A stretch of 64,000 nucleotides of DNA, taken from Lysinibacillus louembei. GTDB taxonomy: Bacteria; Bacillota; Bacilli; Bacillales_A; Planococcaceae. Position 1 is the first letter of the stretch. The number at the start of each line of letters is the position of its first letter. The notes beneath the pieces are model-generated. The model saw only the letters and a program-made list of their open reading frames with translations, made no database searches and had not been told where the DNA came from. Below are positions 8,373 to 16,340 of the stretch, piece after piece. Location of the stretch: NCBI RefSeq assembly GCF_033880585.1, contig NZ_CP137624.1:1232001-1296000 (forward strand), given 5' to 3'. The translations under genes were made by a program, and so were the position numbers.

Positions 8373-9375
8373 ATTATTTAATAGTAATTGGTTAATTCGT
8401 CTTACAGCATTATTACTTGCGATTGCACTGTTCTTTTACGTGCAATCAGAAAATGATTCCACTCGTAATACACCTAGCTCACAGCAGGCGGATATTATTG
8501 AGGATGTGAAGCTTGAGGTATATTATGATGACGAAAATTTAATCGTCACAGGCTTACCAGAAACGGTCGATTTGGGGATCGAAGGACCTATGCAAATCGT
8601 CATGCGTGAGAAGCTAGCGAAAGATTATAAAGTATTTGTCGATTTAAATTCATTGTTAATTGGCCAACATAGAGTTACAATACAGACTGAAAACTTTTCT
8701 GAAAAGTTAAGCGTGTCAGTTTATCCGCCATTTGCAAATGTTGTTATTGAGGAGAAGGTAACGAAGGAGTTTCGTGTAGAGCCGGAAATCAATAATAGAC
8801 AAATTAAAGAAGGCTATGTATTGAAAAACATGACTGTTGAGCCTAAATACGTTTTCGTCACAGGTGCAAAAAGTGTTATGGACAAAATTAATTATGTAAA
8901 AGCATCGATTAAAGCAGAGGATGGATTGACACAATCATTTAGCCAACAGGCGAATGTGAAGGTATTGGATCGTGATTTAAACAAGCTTGATGTGACGATA
9001 CAGCCAGAAACAGTAGATATCAATGTGGAAATTGAAGAATATAATCGGGAAATTCCCCTTACACTGAAGCAAACAGGTCAATTGCCAGAAGGTGTAACGA
9101 TTAATGAGCTATCTTTAAAACAGGAAAGTGTTCGAGTGACAGGTCCACAATCTATTGTGGATTCATTAAACGAAATTGTTGTGGAGTTTGACTTATCTAA
9201 ACTAACTGAATCTGGCGACTATGAGGCCAAAATTCCGAAGCTAGAAAGCTCTGTGAAGCTAGCGAATGAAACGGTTAAGATTCAAGCTAATCTCACAATA
9301 GTAGAGCAAAGTGAAGAAGTTGTATCTACTGAGGCTGACATTCCCTTACCTAGTGAGGATGCAGACGAAGAATAG
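8365..9375 (+). CDS. cdaR: CdaA regulatory protein CdaR (YbbR domains)
   Basis: A 336-residue protein with one N-terminal transmembrane helix (LIRLTALLLAIALFFYV), then about four extracytoplasmic YbbR repeats of roughly 80 residues each. The ATG at 8365 follows GGAGGGGGAAG and is chosen over an upstream in-frame start at 8272, which would lie deep in cdaA. The 8-bp overlap with cdaA indicates translational coupling. In Bacillus and Listeria this protein binds CdaA and modulates c-di-AMP synthesis. The C-terminal tail is acidic. Confidence 0.92.
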   Translation: MDRLFNSNWLIRLTALLLAIALFFYVQSENDSTRNTPSSQQADIIEDVKLEVYYDDENLIVTGLPETVDLGIEGPMQIVMREKLAKDYKVFVDLNSLLIGQHRVTIQTENFSEKLSVSVYPPFANVVIEEKVTKEFRVEPEINNRQIKEGYVLKNMTVEPKYVFVTGAKSVMDKINYVKASIKAEDGLTQSFSQQANVKVLDRDLNKLDVTIQPETVDINVEIEEYNREIPLTLKQTGQLPEGVTINELSLKQESVRVTGPQSIVDSLNEIVVEFDLSKLTESGDYEAKIPKLESSVKLANETVKIQANLTIVEQSEEVVSTEADIPLPSEDADEE

Positions 9376-9470
9376 CTATAGTATAGGCAACGAGGCATAC
9401 ACAATAAAGAAATTCGGGTGTAAGCAAGTCGATTGGATTAACAATGTAGTGTTGAAGGAGAGAAAAAGTA

Positions 9471-10823
9471 ATGGGTAAATATTTCGGAACAGATGGCGTC
9501 CGTGGGGTGGCGAATAGCGAATTAACACCAGAGCTTGCATTTAAGCTAGGACGAGCTGGCGGTCATGTATTAACGAAGGATACGGAAAGTAGACCGAAAG
9601 TTCTTATTGGGCGAGATACGCGCATCTCAGGCGAAATGCTTGAAGGTGCATTAGTGGCAGGTCTATTGTCAATTGGTGTGGAAGTAATGCGTTTAGGTGT
9701 TATTAGTACACCGGGTGTAGCGTATTTAACACGTATTATGAATGCTAATGCGGGTGTTATGATTTCTGCATCACATAATCCAGTAGCTGATAATGGCATT
9801 AAGTTTTTCGGTTCAGATGGCTTTAAACTATCTGATGCTCAGGAAGCAGAAATTGAAAGCTTACTGGATGCGCCAGAGGATACTTTACCACGTCCAGTTG
9901 GTGGAGACATCGGTTCTGTAAATGATTATTTCGAAGGCGGTCAAAAATATATCTCTTATTTAAAACAGACTGTGGAAGAAGAATTCGTTAATATTCATGT
10001 AGCATTAGATTGTGCACATGGTGCAACATCATCACTTGCAACACATTTATTTGCTGATTTAGAAGCGGATATTTCAACGATGGGCTCTTCTCCAAACGGT
10101 TTAAATATCAACGACGGTGTAGGTTCTACACATCCAGAAAAATTGGCTGAATTCGTTGTAGAACGAGGTGCTGATATCGGTCTTGCTTTCGATGGTGATG
10201 GTGACCGTTTAATCGCAGTCGATGAAAAGGGACAAATCGTTGATGGCGACCAAATTATGTTTATTATTGGAAAATATTTAAATGCAAAAGGTCGTTTAAA
10301 GAAAAGCACAATTGTGTCAACGGTGATGAGCAATATGGGCTTTTACAAAGCATTACGTGAGCATATGATGGAAAGCGTGCAAACAGCTGTAGGCGACCGC
10401 TATGTTGTTGAGGAAATGCGTGCAAACGATTATAATTTCGGTGGTGAGCAATCAGGTCATATTGTTTTCCTAGACTTTAATACAACAGGTGATGGCTTAT
10501 TAACAGCAATCCAGCTTGTTAACATTATGAAAGTAACAGGGAAACGCTTATCAGAGCTAGCATCTGAAATGACTGTTTTCCCACAGCGCTTAGTGAACAT
10601 TCGTGTAACGGACAAACATGCGGTGACAATAAACGAAAAAGTAGCTGCAGTGATTGCTGAAGTGGAAGCGGATATGCAAGGCAATGGTCGTGTATTAGTT
10701 CGCCCTTCAGGCACGGAGCCGTTAGTTCGCGTAATGGTTGAGGCTGCAACAGAAGAGGACTGTACAACATATGTAGAGAAAATTGCAGAAGTTGTACGTG
10801 CAGAAATGGGCTTAGCTGAATAA
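9471..10823 (+). CDS. glmM: Phosphoglucosamine mutase
   Basis: A 450-residue enzyme that converts glucosamine-6-P to glucosamine-1-P for peptidoglycan precursors. The phosphoserine loop [10 protein letters not shown] (about residues 95-104), the Mg site DGDGDRL (about 240), the sugar loop GEQSGH (about 325) and the phosphate-binding [11 protein letters not shown] (about 404) are all intact. Length matches the family. It is the last gene of the cdaA-cdaR-glmM operon, 95 bp after cdaR. GlmM is also known to bind and inhibit CdaA, linking wall precursor supply and c-di-AMP. Confidence 0.97.
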   Translation: MGKYFGTDGVRGVANSELTPELAFKLGRAGGHVLTKDTESRPKVLIGRDTRISGEMLEGALVAGLLSIGVEVMRLGVISTPGVAYLTRIMNANAGVMISASHNPVADNGIKFFGSDGFKLSDAQEAEIESLLDAPEDTLPRPVGGDIGSVNDYFEGGQKYISYLKQTVEEEFVNIHVALDCAHGATSSLATHLFADLEADISTMGSSPNGLNINDGVGSTHPEKLAEFVVERGADIGLAFDGDGDRLIAVDEKGQIVDGDQIMFIIGKYLNAKGRLKKSTIVSTVMSNMGFYKALREHMMESVQTAVGDRYVVEEMRANDYNFGGEQSGHIVFLDFNTTGDGLLTAIQLVNIMKVTGKRLSELASEMTVFPQRLVNIRVTDKHAVTINEKVAAVIAEVEADMQGNGRVLVRPSGTEPLVRVMVEAATEEDCTTYVEKIAEVVRAEMGLAE

Positions 10824-10829
10824 TAGAGT

Positions 10830-10867
10830 ATAGCTGCTGGAAACACTTTTCAGCAGCTATTTTTTTA
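10830..10867 (+). terminator. Terminator after glmM
   Basis: The stem ATAGCTGCTG/CAGCAGCTAT is followed by T7. Confidence 0.88.
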
Positions 10868-10868
10868 T

Positions 10869-10894
10869 GTTTACATATTGCAATAAAGGGGAAA
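10869..10894 (+). promoter_or_regulatory. SigB-like general stress promoter
   Basis: GTTTAC (10869-10874), 14 bp, then GGGAAA (10889-10894). It fits the SigB consensus (GTTTaa-N12-15-GGGwAw) and precedes a homologue of a known SigB-controlled protein family. Confidence 0.6.
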
Positions 10895-10930
10895 TATACA
10901 ACTGTACCAAATTCAAAGGAGTGTAATGAA

Positions 10931-11455
10931 ATGGCAAAAATAGCAACATTAATTACGGACAAGTTTGAAGACAGCGAGTACACGAGCCCGAAAGAAGCGT
11001 TAGAAAATGCAGGGCATACAGTCATTAACATTGATAAAGAAGGCAATAAAACAGTGACAGGGAAGCAAGGAGAGGCTACTGTTAAAATTGACTACGGTGT
11101 AGCTGAAGTGAATCCAGCCGATTTTGATGCCTTATTAATTCCTGGCGGCTTCTCCCCAGATTTGCTGCGAGATGATGATCGCGTTGTAGCGTTTGCGAAG
11201 CATTTTATGGATGAAATGAAGCCTGTATTCGCTATTTGTCACGGCCCCCAGCTATTAATTACTGCAAAATCGTTAGAGGGACGCGATACGACAGGCTATA
11301 AATCCATCAAGGTAGACCTAGAATATGCAGGCGCAAAATTCCATGATGAGGAAGTATTTGTTTGTCAAAAGCAACTTGTAACAAGTAGAACACCGAAAGA
11401 TTTACCAGCATTTAATCGAGAAATTGTGAACCTTTTACAGGAAAAGGGACTATAA
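10931..11455 (+). CDS. DJ-1/PfpI-family stress protein (GSP18/YfkM-like)
   Basis: A 174-residue cytosolic protein of the DJ-1/PfpI superfamily. The nucleophile elbow AICHGPQLL holds the reactive cysteine (about residue 104). LIPGGFSPDLLR lies before it. The early acidic residues (FEDSEYTSP) are typical of PfpI/YhbO/YfkM proteins. Relatives act as deglycases or glyoxalase-like stress proteins, though the true reaction is debated. The spacing to the SigB-like promoter and its own terminator indicates a single-gene stress-induced unit. Confidence 0.85.
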   Translation: MAKIATLITDKFEDSEYTSPKEALENAGHTVINIDKEGNKTVTGKQGEATVKIDYGVAEVNPADFDALLIPGGFSPDLLRDDDRVVAFAKHFMDEMKPVFAICHGPQLLITAKSLEGRDTTGYKSIKVDLEYAGAKFHDEEVFVCQKQLVTSRTPKDLPAFNREIVNLLQEKGL

Positions 11456-11461
11456 TAAAGT

Positions 11462-11495
11462 ATCTGTAGGCGATGCATCGTCTACAGATTTTTTT
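11462..11495 (+). terminator. Terminator after the PfpI-family gene
   Basis: ATCTGTAG..CTACAGAT stem with inner GCGATG/CATCGT pairs, followed by T7. Confidence 0.85.
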
Positions 11496-11582
11496 AACCA
11501 ACTTCGTCAATTATGATTGGGCAAAAGTTCAAAATCCTGACACAACCACACTTTAGTATATTTGAGATAAGTGTGCAGACGA

Positions 11583-11611
11583 TTGACGAACTGTGATATT
11601 TTTTGTATGAT
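11583..11611 (+). promoter_or_regulatory. SigA promoter of the glmS transcript
   Basis: TTGACG (11583-11588), 17 bp, TATGAT (11606-11611). It lies about 70 bp upstream of the ribozyme cleavage site. Confidence 0.75.
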
Positions 11612-11677
11612 AAAAAAGCTTATTGCATGCGCCATAAAGGAGGAAAGATAGTGCGCACTATAAATTTAAAGGAAAAC

Positions 11678-11920
11678 AATTATAGCGCCTGAGCTAAGGA
11701 AATAGAGCGGATATCATCCTTAGTTGACGAGGTGGAGGTTTATCGAAAATTCGGCGGATACCTCCCGATTGACAATGCCCAGTCGTCATATTCGTTTTAA
11801 AGCAGGAAAGCGATTTTCTGTACAGAGGAACGAATCGGCATCAAATAACGAGTACAAAACTACAAAGCCTTACCGCCAATGCGTCTGTTAAACAGAGCAG
11901 CCATAGGCAAAAAAGGCATT
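11678..11920 (+). ncRNA. glmS ribozyme (GlcN-6-P-activated self-cleaving riboswitch)
   Basis: The cleavage-site core TATAGCGCC starts at 11681, with cleavage expected between A11684 and G11685. The conserved GACGAGGTGGAGG (from 11726), the pseudoknot partner TCGGCGGATACCTCCCG (from 11751) and the P3-P4 region follow in the expected order. Known function: GlcN-6-P bound as cofactor triggers cleavage, and the downstream glmS mRNA is degraded. The 3' boundary is approximate. A hairpin (AAAAGGCA...TGCCTTTT, 11911-11949) lies just after it. Confidence 0.93.
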
Positions 11921-12027
11921 GATTTGTAGTCTATTTCGTATTGCCTTTTACCTCGATAAAAAATAAATATTGATTTTAGATTGCAAATCGTAGTGTTGTC
12001 CTCGAAACGACTTGGAGGAAATATACG

Positions 12028-13830
12028 ATGTGTGGAATTGTTGGATATAATGGATTTTTAGATGCAAAGGAAATTTTATTAAAAGGGTTAGAGAAATTAG
12101 AATACCGTGGCTATGATTCAGCTGGTATTGCAGTTCACAATGAAGAGGGTATCACAGTATTTAAAGAAAAAGGTCGCATTGCTGATTTACGCAAGGCAGT
12201 GGATGAAGACGTTGTATCGACGGTTGGTATCGGTCATACACGTTGGGCAACACATGGTGTTCCAAATCGCCGCAATGCGCACCCGCACCAAAGTGCAAAC
12301 GGTCGCTTCACACTAGTGCACAATGGTGTTATTGAAAACTATCATTTATTGCAAAAAGCTTATTTAAAAGGCATTCAAATGCAATCTGATACAGATACAG
12401 AGGTGCTTGTACAGTTAATCGAGCTATTCGTAAAGGAAGAGGGCCTATCAACAGTAGAGGCTTTCCGTAAAACATTATCTTTAGTGCACGGCTCATATGC
12501 ATTAGCTCTATTAGATAATGAAGATGCAGGCACTATTTATGTAGCAAAAAATAAATCACCATTGCTTGTTGGCGTTGGGGAAGACTTCAATGTCGTAGCA
12601 TCTGATGCGATGGCAATGCTACAAGTAACAGACCAATTCATTGAATTACATGATAAAGAAATTGTTGTTGTACGTCGTGATAGCGTAGAAATCTCAAAGC
12701 TAGATGGTCGTATCGTAGAGCGCGCACCATACACAGCAGAGCTAGATATGAGCGACATTGAAAAAGGCACGTACCCACACTATATGCTAAAGGAAATGGA
12801 TGAACAGCCAAATGTCGTGCGTAAAATTATCCAAGCATATGAGGTAGACGGCGAGCTAGCAATCGATGAGGAAATTTTAACTGCACTAAATGCGGCAGAT
12901 CGCCTTTACATTATTGCAGCAGGCACAAGCTATCACTCAGGTCTTGTTGGTAAATCCTATTTCGAAAAAATGGCTCAAATTCCTGTCGAAGTGCATATTT
13001 CAAGTGAATTTGGCTACAATATGCCATTGCTTTCAGAAAAGCCTTTATTCATCTTCCTTTCACAATCTGGCGAAACAGCAGATAGCCGTCAAGTATTAGT
13101 GAAAGTAAAGGAAATGGGCTACCCAGCACTTACAATTACAAACGTACAAGGCTCAACACTATCGCGTGAAGCAGATTACACGCTACTGTTACACGCAGGT
13201 CCAGAAATCGCTGTAGCTTCAACAAAAGCATATGTAGCGCAGCTAGCTGTATTAGCAGTAGCCGCATACGTAGCAGGCAAAGCACGCGGCAATGCCGTTG
13301 ACTTCGACCTAAAGCAAGAGCTAGCAATCGCAGCAACAGCAATTGCAGCAATTATCGACTCAAAAGAAGCAATGGAGCAAATTGCAGAAGACTACTTAAA
13401 AATCGCTCGCAACGCCTTCTTCATTGGACGCAACCTAGACTTCTGCGTCAGCCTAGAAGGAGCTTTAAAGCTAAAAGAAATCTCTTACATCCAAGCAGAA
13501 GGCTTCGCTGGTGGCGAATTAAAGCACGGTACAATCGCTTTAATCGAAGAAGGCACACCTGTCTTTGCATTAGTAACACAGGAGCAAGTAGCCCTTAATA
13601 TCCGCGGTAACGTAAAGGAAGTTGTAGCACGCGGAGCTCACGCCTGCATCATCGCAAGCGAAGGCTTAGAGGAAGAAGGCGACCGCCTTGTCCTGCCACG
13701 CGTACACCCATTACTAACACCACTGGTAAGCGTTGTGCCACTACAGTTAATCAGCTACTACGCAGCACTACACCGCCGCTGTGACGTGGATAAACCACGT
13801 AACTTAGCTAAGAGTGTTACGGTGGAGTAG
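12028..13830 (+). CDS. glmS: Glutamine-fructose-6-phosphate aminotransferase (isomerizing)
   Basis: A 600-residue enzyme that makes glucosamine-6-P. The N-terminal glutaminase starts with the catalytic Cys2 (MCGIVGYNG) and has HTRWATHG. The isomerase part has two SIS domains ([26 protein letters not shown]) and ends in the highly conserved [11 protein letters not shown]. It is controlled by the ribozyme upstream. The 3' end of glmS is the TnsD recognition site of Tn7 in many bacteria. Here the accessory island begins directly after the stop codon. Confidence 0.98.
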   Translation: MCGIVGYNGFLDAKEILLKGLEKLEYRGYDSAGIAVHNEEGITVFKEKGRIADLRKAVDEDVVSTVGIGHTRWATHGVPNRRNAHPHQSANGRFTLVHNGVIENYHLLQKAYLKGIQMQSDTDTEVLVQLIELFVKEEGLSTVEAFRKTLSLVHGSYALALLDNEDAGTIYVAKNKSPLLVGVGEDFNVVASDAMAMLQVTDQFIELHDKEIVVVRRDSVEISKLDGRIVERAPYTAELDMSDIEKGTYPHYMLKEMDEQPNVVRKIIQAYEVDGELAIDEEILTALNAADRLYIIAAGTSYHSGLVGKSYFEKMAQIPVEVHISSEFGYNMPLLSEKPLFIFLSQSGETADSRQVLVKVKEMGYPALTITNVQGSTLSREADYTLLLHAGPEIAVASTKAYVAQLAVLAVAAYVAGKARGNAVDFDLKQELAIAATAIAAIIDSKEAMEQIAEDYLKIARNAFFIGRNLDFCVSLEGALKLKEISYIQAEGFAGGELKHGTIALIEEGTPVFALVTQEQVALNIRGNVKEVVARGAHACIIASEGLEEEGDRLVLPRVHPLLTPLVSVVPLQLISYYAALHRRCDVDKPRNLAKSVTVE

Positions 13831-13836
13831 GGTTTT

Positions 13837-13900
13837 GGATTTGGAATAAAGTCATTGTAGATTTGAAATAAAGTCACGATGTTTATAAAAAAGATGCGAT
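13837..13900 (+). repeat. Right-end-like array R1 of a Tn7-like element next to glmS
   Basis: Three imperfect direct repeats contain AATAAAG or AAAAAAG at 22- and 20-bp spacing (GGAATAAAGTCATTG, GAAATAAAGTCACGATG, TATAAAAAAGATGCGATG). A TGTAGATTTGAAATAAAG block starts at 13856, exactly 25 bp after the glmS stop, and resembles the other termini in the island (TGTAGG.., TGTTGG.., TGTAGC..). The order terminus, tandem binding-site-like repeats, tnsA start copies the right end of Tn7, which faces glmS. Whether the true terminus is 13856 or about 13837 is uncertain. Confidence 0.6.
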
Positions 13901-13901
13901 G

Positions 13902-13941
13902 AAACACCCCTTAGATTATAGTTTTCTAAAGGGGTGTTTTT
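13902..13941 (+). promoter_or_regulatory. Hairpin sequestering the ribosome site of the TnsA-like remnant
   Basis: ACACCCCTTAGA pairs with TCTAAAGGGGTGT, leaving a loop with GATTATAG. The ribosome site AAAGGGGTG is inside the 3' arm, directly before the ATG. A T run after the stem also makes it look like a terminator for glmS read-through. Related hairpins with the same GATTATAG loop lie before the two other copies of this gene start. Confidence 0.6.
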
Positions 13942-14028
13942 ATGTCTAAAAGAGCAAGAACATCTAAAGTTGAAAAATGGATTAAGAAAGGTCTAGATTC
14001 TAGTATTGGAGGATATTTATTCTACTGA
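13942..14028 (+). pseudogene. Truncated TnsA-like transposase start
   Basis: A 28-codon frame beginning MSKRARTSKVEKWIKKG. The pattern basic start, then KWIKxG, resembles the N-terminus of Tn7-family TnsA endonucleases (typically followed by GxGxDYKPWL). Here the similarity stops after about 20 codons, and the frame ends inside the 3' end of the opposite gene. The same start is repeated at 18041 and 26892. Position next to a right-end-like array downstream of glmS supports the TnsA reading, but the identification rests on a short stretch from memory. Confidence 0.5.
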
Positions 14029-14550
14029 ATTAGCAATCTTTAAAAGCAATTCAGCAGCTTGTTGAGAAACTCTTTGGTCAAGTGATAGAATGTATTGCCA
14101 TTCATTTTTTTCGAAAATAAGGATATTGAACCCTTGAATTTTTGTGCTATAAATTACATCGCTTCCATCATGTAATTTTAGCAGTTGAGTAATGTGGGTA
14201 TCATTTATAGGAATCTTATGTTTTATTGGTCGTATTTCAATTTTATAATGCTTTTCTGGTGAATCTTGGTTTATATATTTAATTTCAAGATAGGTGTTTG
14301 GGGTTGCATCTAAACTAATAAATCTACCAAAAATATGTGTAAACTCTAATCCTGGAACTTTTTTGGGGAGCTTAATAGTTCGTTGAAAGTATGTTTCAGC
14401 TTCAGCAATAGCTTTGTCAATTTCCTTGTAACCTATATCGAGCAAGTTTTTCTCGAATTTGTATTCATTCGCAAACGAAGAATTAATTAAAAAGATAAAT
14501 AAGAGGCAAATGGAAAATAAAAATAACCCAATTTTTTTTATTTTAAACAT
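14017..14550 (-). CDS. Secreted protein, DUF4367-like
   Basis: About 177 residues, with a signal peptide (IGLFLFSICLLFIFLINSSFA). The mature part of about 145 residues ends in NEWQYILSLDQRVSQQAAELLLKIANS, which resembles DUF4367 domains of extracellular or membrane proteins of Firmicutes. Function unknown. Start problem: the ATG at 14550 touches its GGAG with no spacing. The well-spaced codon is ATA at 14541-14539, giving an ordinary-looking signal peptide start (xKKIGLFLF). It is divergent from the next gene with 75 bp between them and is cargo of putative element 1. Confidence 0.65.
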   Translation of the reverse strand: MFKIKKIGLFLFSICLLFIFLINSSFANEYKFEKNLLDIGYKEIDKAIAEAETYFQRTIKLPKKVPGLEFTHIFGRFISLDATPNTYLEIKYINQDSPEKHYKIEIRPIKHKIPINDTHITQLLKLHDGSDVIYSTKIQGFNILIFEKNEWQYILSLDQRVSQQAAELLLKIANSVE

Positions 14551-14625
14551 CTCCTTTAAAATTAGAGGATTTTTGAAAAAAATACAGAATCTATATTAAA
14601 ACTATTAAATATTTGGAGGGGTACG

Positions 14626-15033
14626 ATGAAAAAAATATTAAAATTTTTAACTTTATCTCTATTAGTTATTTGTAGTTTCACTGCTAATTTACCAGAAGCT
14701 GAAGCATATTTCGCATGCGCTGGTACACCTCGATGTGCTGATGCTAAATTACAATATGGTCAAGCTATGTATGCTTCCTCTAGTTCTGTGTATTTCACAC
14801 AAGGAGAAACAATATATTATTCATGGGAGAATGATAAACCTGGAATAATGCATGTAGCCTTTTATATTTCTAAAGGTGGTGTACAGGTTGGTGAGATGAA
14901 ATTTGCTGCTAGAGAAGGAATGGACTATGGTTTCTATACGGTAAAAGAAAGTGGTTATTATTATTTAACAGGCGCGTGTGAAGGTGGAAATGATACAAGG
15001 TGCCAAGGTGGGGGGACCATTCAACTTTGGTGA
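14626..15033 (+). CDS. Small secreted Cys-containing protein of unknown function
   Basis: 135 residues, starting after TTTGGAGGGG. A signal peptide ends near AEA (residues 26-28). The mature chain of about 107 residues starts FACAGTPRC and has two CxnC pairs (ACAGTPRC near its start, ACEGGNDTRC near its end), which could form disulfides. The middle is beta-strand-like (VYFTQGETIYYSWEND, HVAFYISKGGVQVGEMKF, GYYYLTGAC), so a small extracellular beta-sandwich is likely. I do not recognise the family. It is cargo of putative element 1 and has its own terminator. Confidence 0.7.
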   Translation: MKKILKFLTLSLLVICSFTANLPEAEAYFACAGTPRCADAKLQYGQAMYASSSSVYFTQGETIYYSWENDKPGIMHVAFYISKGGVQVGEMKFAAREGMDYGFYTVKESGYYYLTGACEGGNDTRCQGGGTIQLW

Positions 15034-15063
15034 TTGTGTAAAAGTTTAAAAAAGCTGTTATTT

Positions 15064-15097
15064 TAAAGCCCCTAAAATTTCCTTTAAGGGCTTTTTT
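15064..15097 (+). terminator. Terminator after the small secreted protein gene
   Basis: AAAGCCCCTAAA/TTTAAGGGCTTT stem followed by T residues. Confidence 0.75.
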
Positions 15098-15440
15098 ATA
15101 TTTATATACATTTTATCCCGGTCTAATGCCTAAAAGTGAAAGGAATATTTTAAATAAAGTTACACTGTTCACCTCTTGATACAAGATTATCTAAATGATT
15201 ATTTTTATGTCGAAAAAAATATATGACTATCTAAAGATACAAGGGCAAAATTACTGCTGGTTTTTTTATAATAACAGAAATAGTGTTTTGAATTAGGAGA
15301 TTTATCATGCGTTTGAAGAGAAATATCAAATAGCATCAGCTAGTTAAGGAGGGGTTAGAGAAAACTACCGCTGATTACAAAAAAATTGCGATGAAAAGCA
15401 ATAGTACAAAACATTATCTTCATTCATTTTTCTAGCGATT
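15098..15440 (+). other. Non-coding or decayed stretch inside element 1
   Basis: No intact gene. A broken frame starts at ATG 15307 (MRLKRNIK, stop, HQLVKEGLEKTTADYKKIAMK, then stop) and has a weak ribosome site. TTACAAAAAAATTGCGATGAAAAG within it resembles the inner repeat of R1 and may be another end fragment. Confidence 0.4.
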
Positions 15441-15588
15441 TTGATTAATCTTTTTTACAAAAACCCACTCGACTCCAAAAACAAAGTGATATCTTTTGAG
15501 CAATCTTTTTTTTAAACACATTGGATGCTCAGACGATACAATCAGCAACTAGGTTGCACTTTTAATCAAACTTTATTCCAAACCAACA
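15441..15588 (-). repeat. Left-end-like array L1 (three spaced repeats)
   Basis: Three related ~24-bp sites begin at 15441 (TTGATTAATCTTTTTTACAA), 15496 (TTGAGCAATCTTTTTTTTAA) and 15562 (TTAATCAAACTTTATTCC). The terminus reads TGTTGGTTTGGAATAAAG on the minus strand. Site starts are 55 and 66 bp apart, identical to L2. Three widely spaced sites are the arrangement of the TnsB sites in the left end of Tn7. Confidence 0.65.
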
Positions 15589-15593
15589 AATAA

Positions 15594-15659
15594 TGTAGCT
15601 TTATAAAAAAGATTGATCATTTATAACAAAGTTCGATTATTTAAAATTAAGATTGATTA
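15594..15659 (+). repeat. Right-end-like array R2 (tandem 20-bp repeats)
   Basis: TGTAGC (15594-15599) is followed by three contiguous 20-bp units: TTTATAAAAAAGATTGATCA, TTTATAACAAAGTTCGATTA and TTTAAAATTAAGATTGATTA. Exactly five bases, AATAA, separate it from the L1 terminus, the length of a Tn7 target duplication. Closely packed sites are typical of a Tn7 right end. Confidence 0.65.
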
Positions 15660-15660
15660 A

Positions 15661-15692
15661 AGATCCTGTATTGATATGCAGGATCTTTTTCT
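15661..15692 (+). terminator. Terminator-like hairpin inside the R2 end
   Basis: AGATCCTG/CAGGATCT stem and T5. It would stop transcripts that enter the element from the left. Confidence 0.7.
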
Positions 15693-15841
15693 ATTCCACA
15701 TTCGGGCCATTTAATTGAATAACACTTCTAAATTAAATATGAGATTTTATGTTAATCTTGATGTGAGTTTGTGAAACAATGTGCTTAAGCTAACGGGGCA
15801 GTTTAGTTGAAGAATGTTTGGTTCATACAGTGATAATTGTA

Positions 15842-15872
15842 AAAGAGGCTTATTTTGTTAACTAGCCTCTTG
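15842..15872 (-). terminator. Terminator of the LytTR/DUF3021 operon
   Basis: On the minus strand AAGAGGCT, a 14-base loop, AGCCTCTT and T residues, just after the DUF3021 stop. Confidence 0.7.
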
Positions 15873-15898
15873 AATTATTGAATTTCTATGAAAGAATA

Positions 15899-16336
15899 CT
15901 ATTGATTATTACTACTGTCTTTATGCTCAATAATTTTCTTCTTCATTTTATTTACTTCCGTTTGACTATAAAAATAAAATAACAGCCAAACAAATGCAAA
16001 AATTAATACATTAAATAGCAACAATAGGATAGTTAGTTTTATCGAAAAGGTAGGGATCCATTTTAAAGAAAAGGCAACAACTATAAAGGTACCTATAGCT
16101 AAAGAAAAATGACAAGCACTTTGTTGTAAGAATGTTAAACGTTCTATTCTATAGATGTATGAAGGGAGTATACAAGCAATTCCAACAATAATTGATCCTA
16201 ATACTTGTTGAGGAAAAGTAGCCATAACAGCATATAAAAACAAATCTCCTTTAATCCAATAACCAATAAGATTAACAATAACAAAAACTGTACATCCCAT
16301 ACTTAGACCGAACCCTAAACTCTTGAAAATGTTCAT
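15899..16336 (-). CDS. DUF3021 membrane protein
   Basis: 145 residues with four predicted transmembrane helices (about 5-25, 33-55, 68-90, 98-120) and a charged C-terminal tail. The pattern fits DUF3021. Members are usually encoded directly after a stand-alone LytTR regulator, as here (4 bp gap). They are thought to act with it in sensing or autoregulation, sometimes of a drug-export ABC operon. No ABC genes are adjacent, so the target of this pair is not visible. Cargo of putative element 2. Confidence 0.75.
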   Translation of the reverse strand: MNIFKSLGFGLSMGCTVFVIVNLIGYWIKGDLFLYAVMATFPQQVLGSIIVGIACILPSYIYRIERLTFLQQSACHFSLAIGTFIVVAFSLKWIPTFSIKLTILLLLFNVLIFAFVWLLFYFYSQTEVNKMKKKIIEHKDSSNNQ

Positions 16337-16340
16337 GTAA

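Larger units (their letters stand above)
13837..15588 (+). mobile_element. Putative decayed Tn7-like element 1 (R1 to L1)
   Basis: It is bounded by the R1 array beside glmS and the L1 end whose terminus CCAACA finishes at 15588. It contains the start of a TnsA-like gene and two cargo genes for secreted proteins, but no tnsB, tnsC or tnsD. It is thus a non-autonomous relic of about 1.75 kb. Boundaries are inferred from repeat patterns only. Confidence 0.5.

Noticed and set aside
13902..13941. Dedicated glmS terminator
   Set aside because: It could terminate transcription, but conservation of the same hairpin before two other TnsA-like starts far from glmS shows it belongs to the mobile element.
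15600..15659. Three tandem 20-bp repeats as a mini CRISPR array
   Set aside because: The units are contiguous without spacers, imperfect, and adjoin a transposon-like terminus. No cas gene is present.
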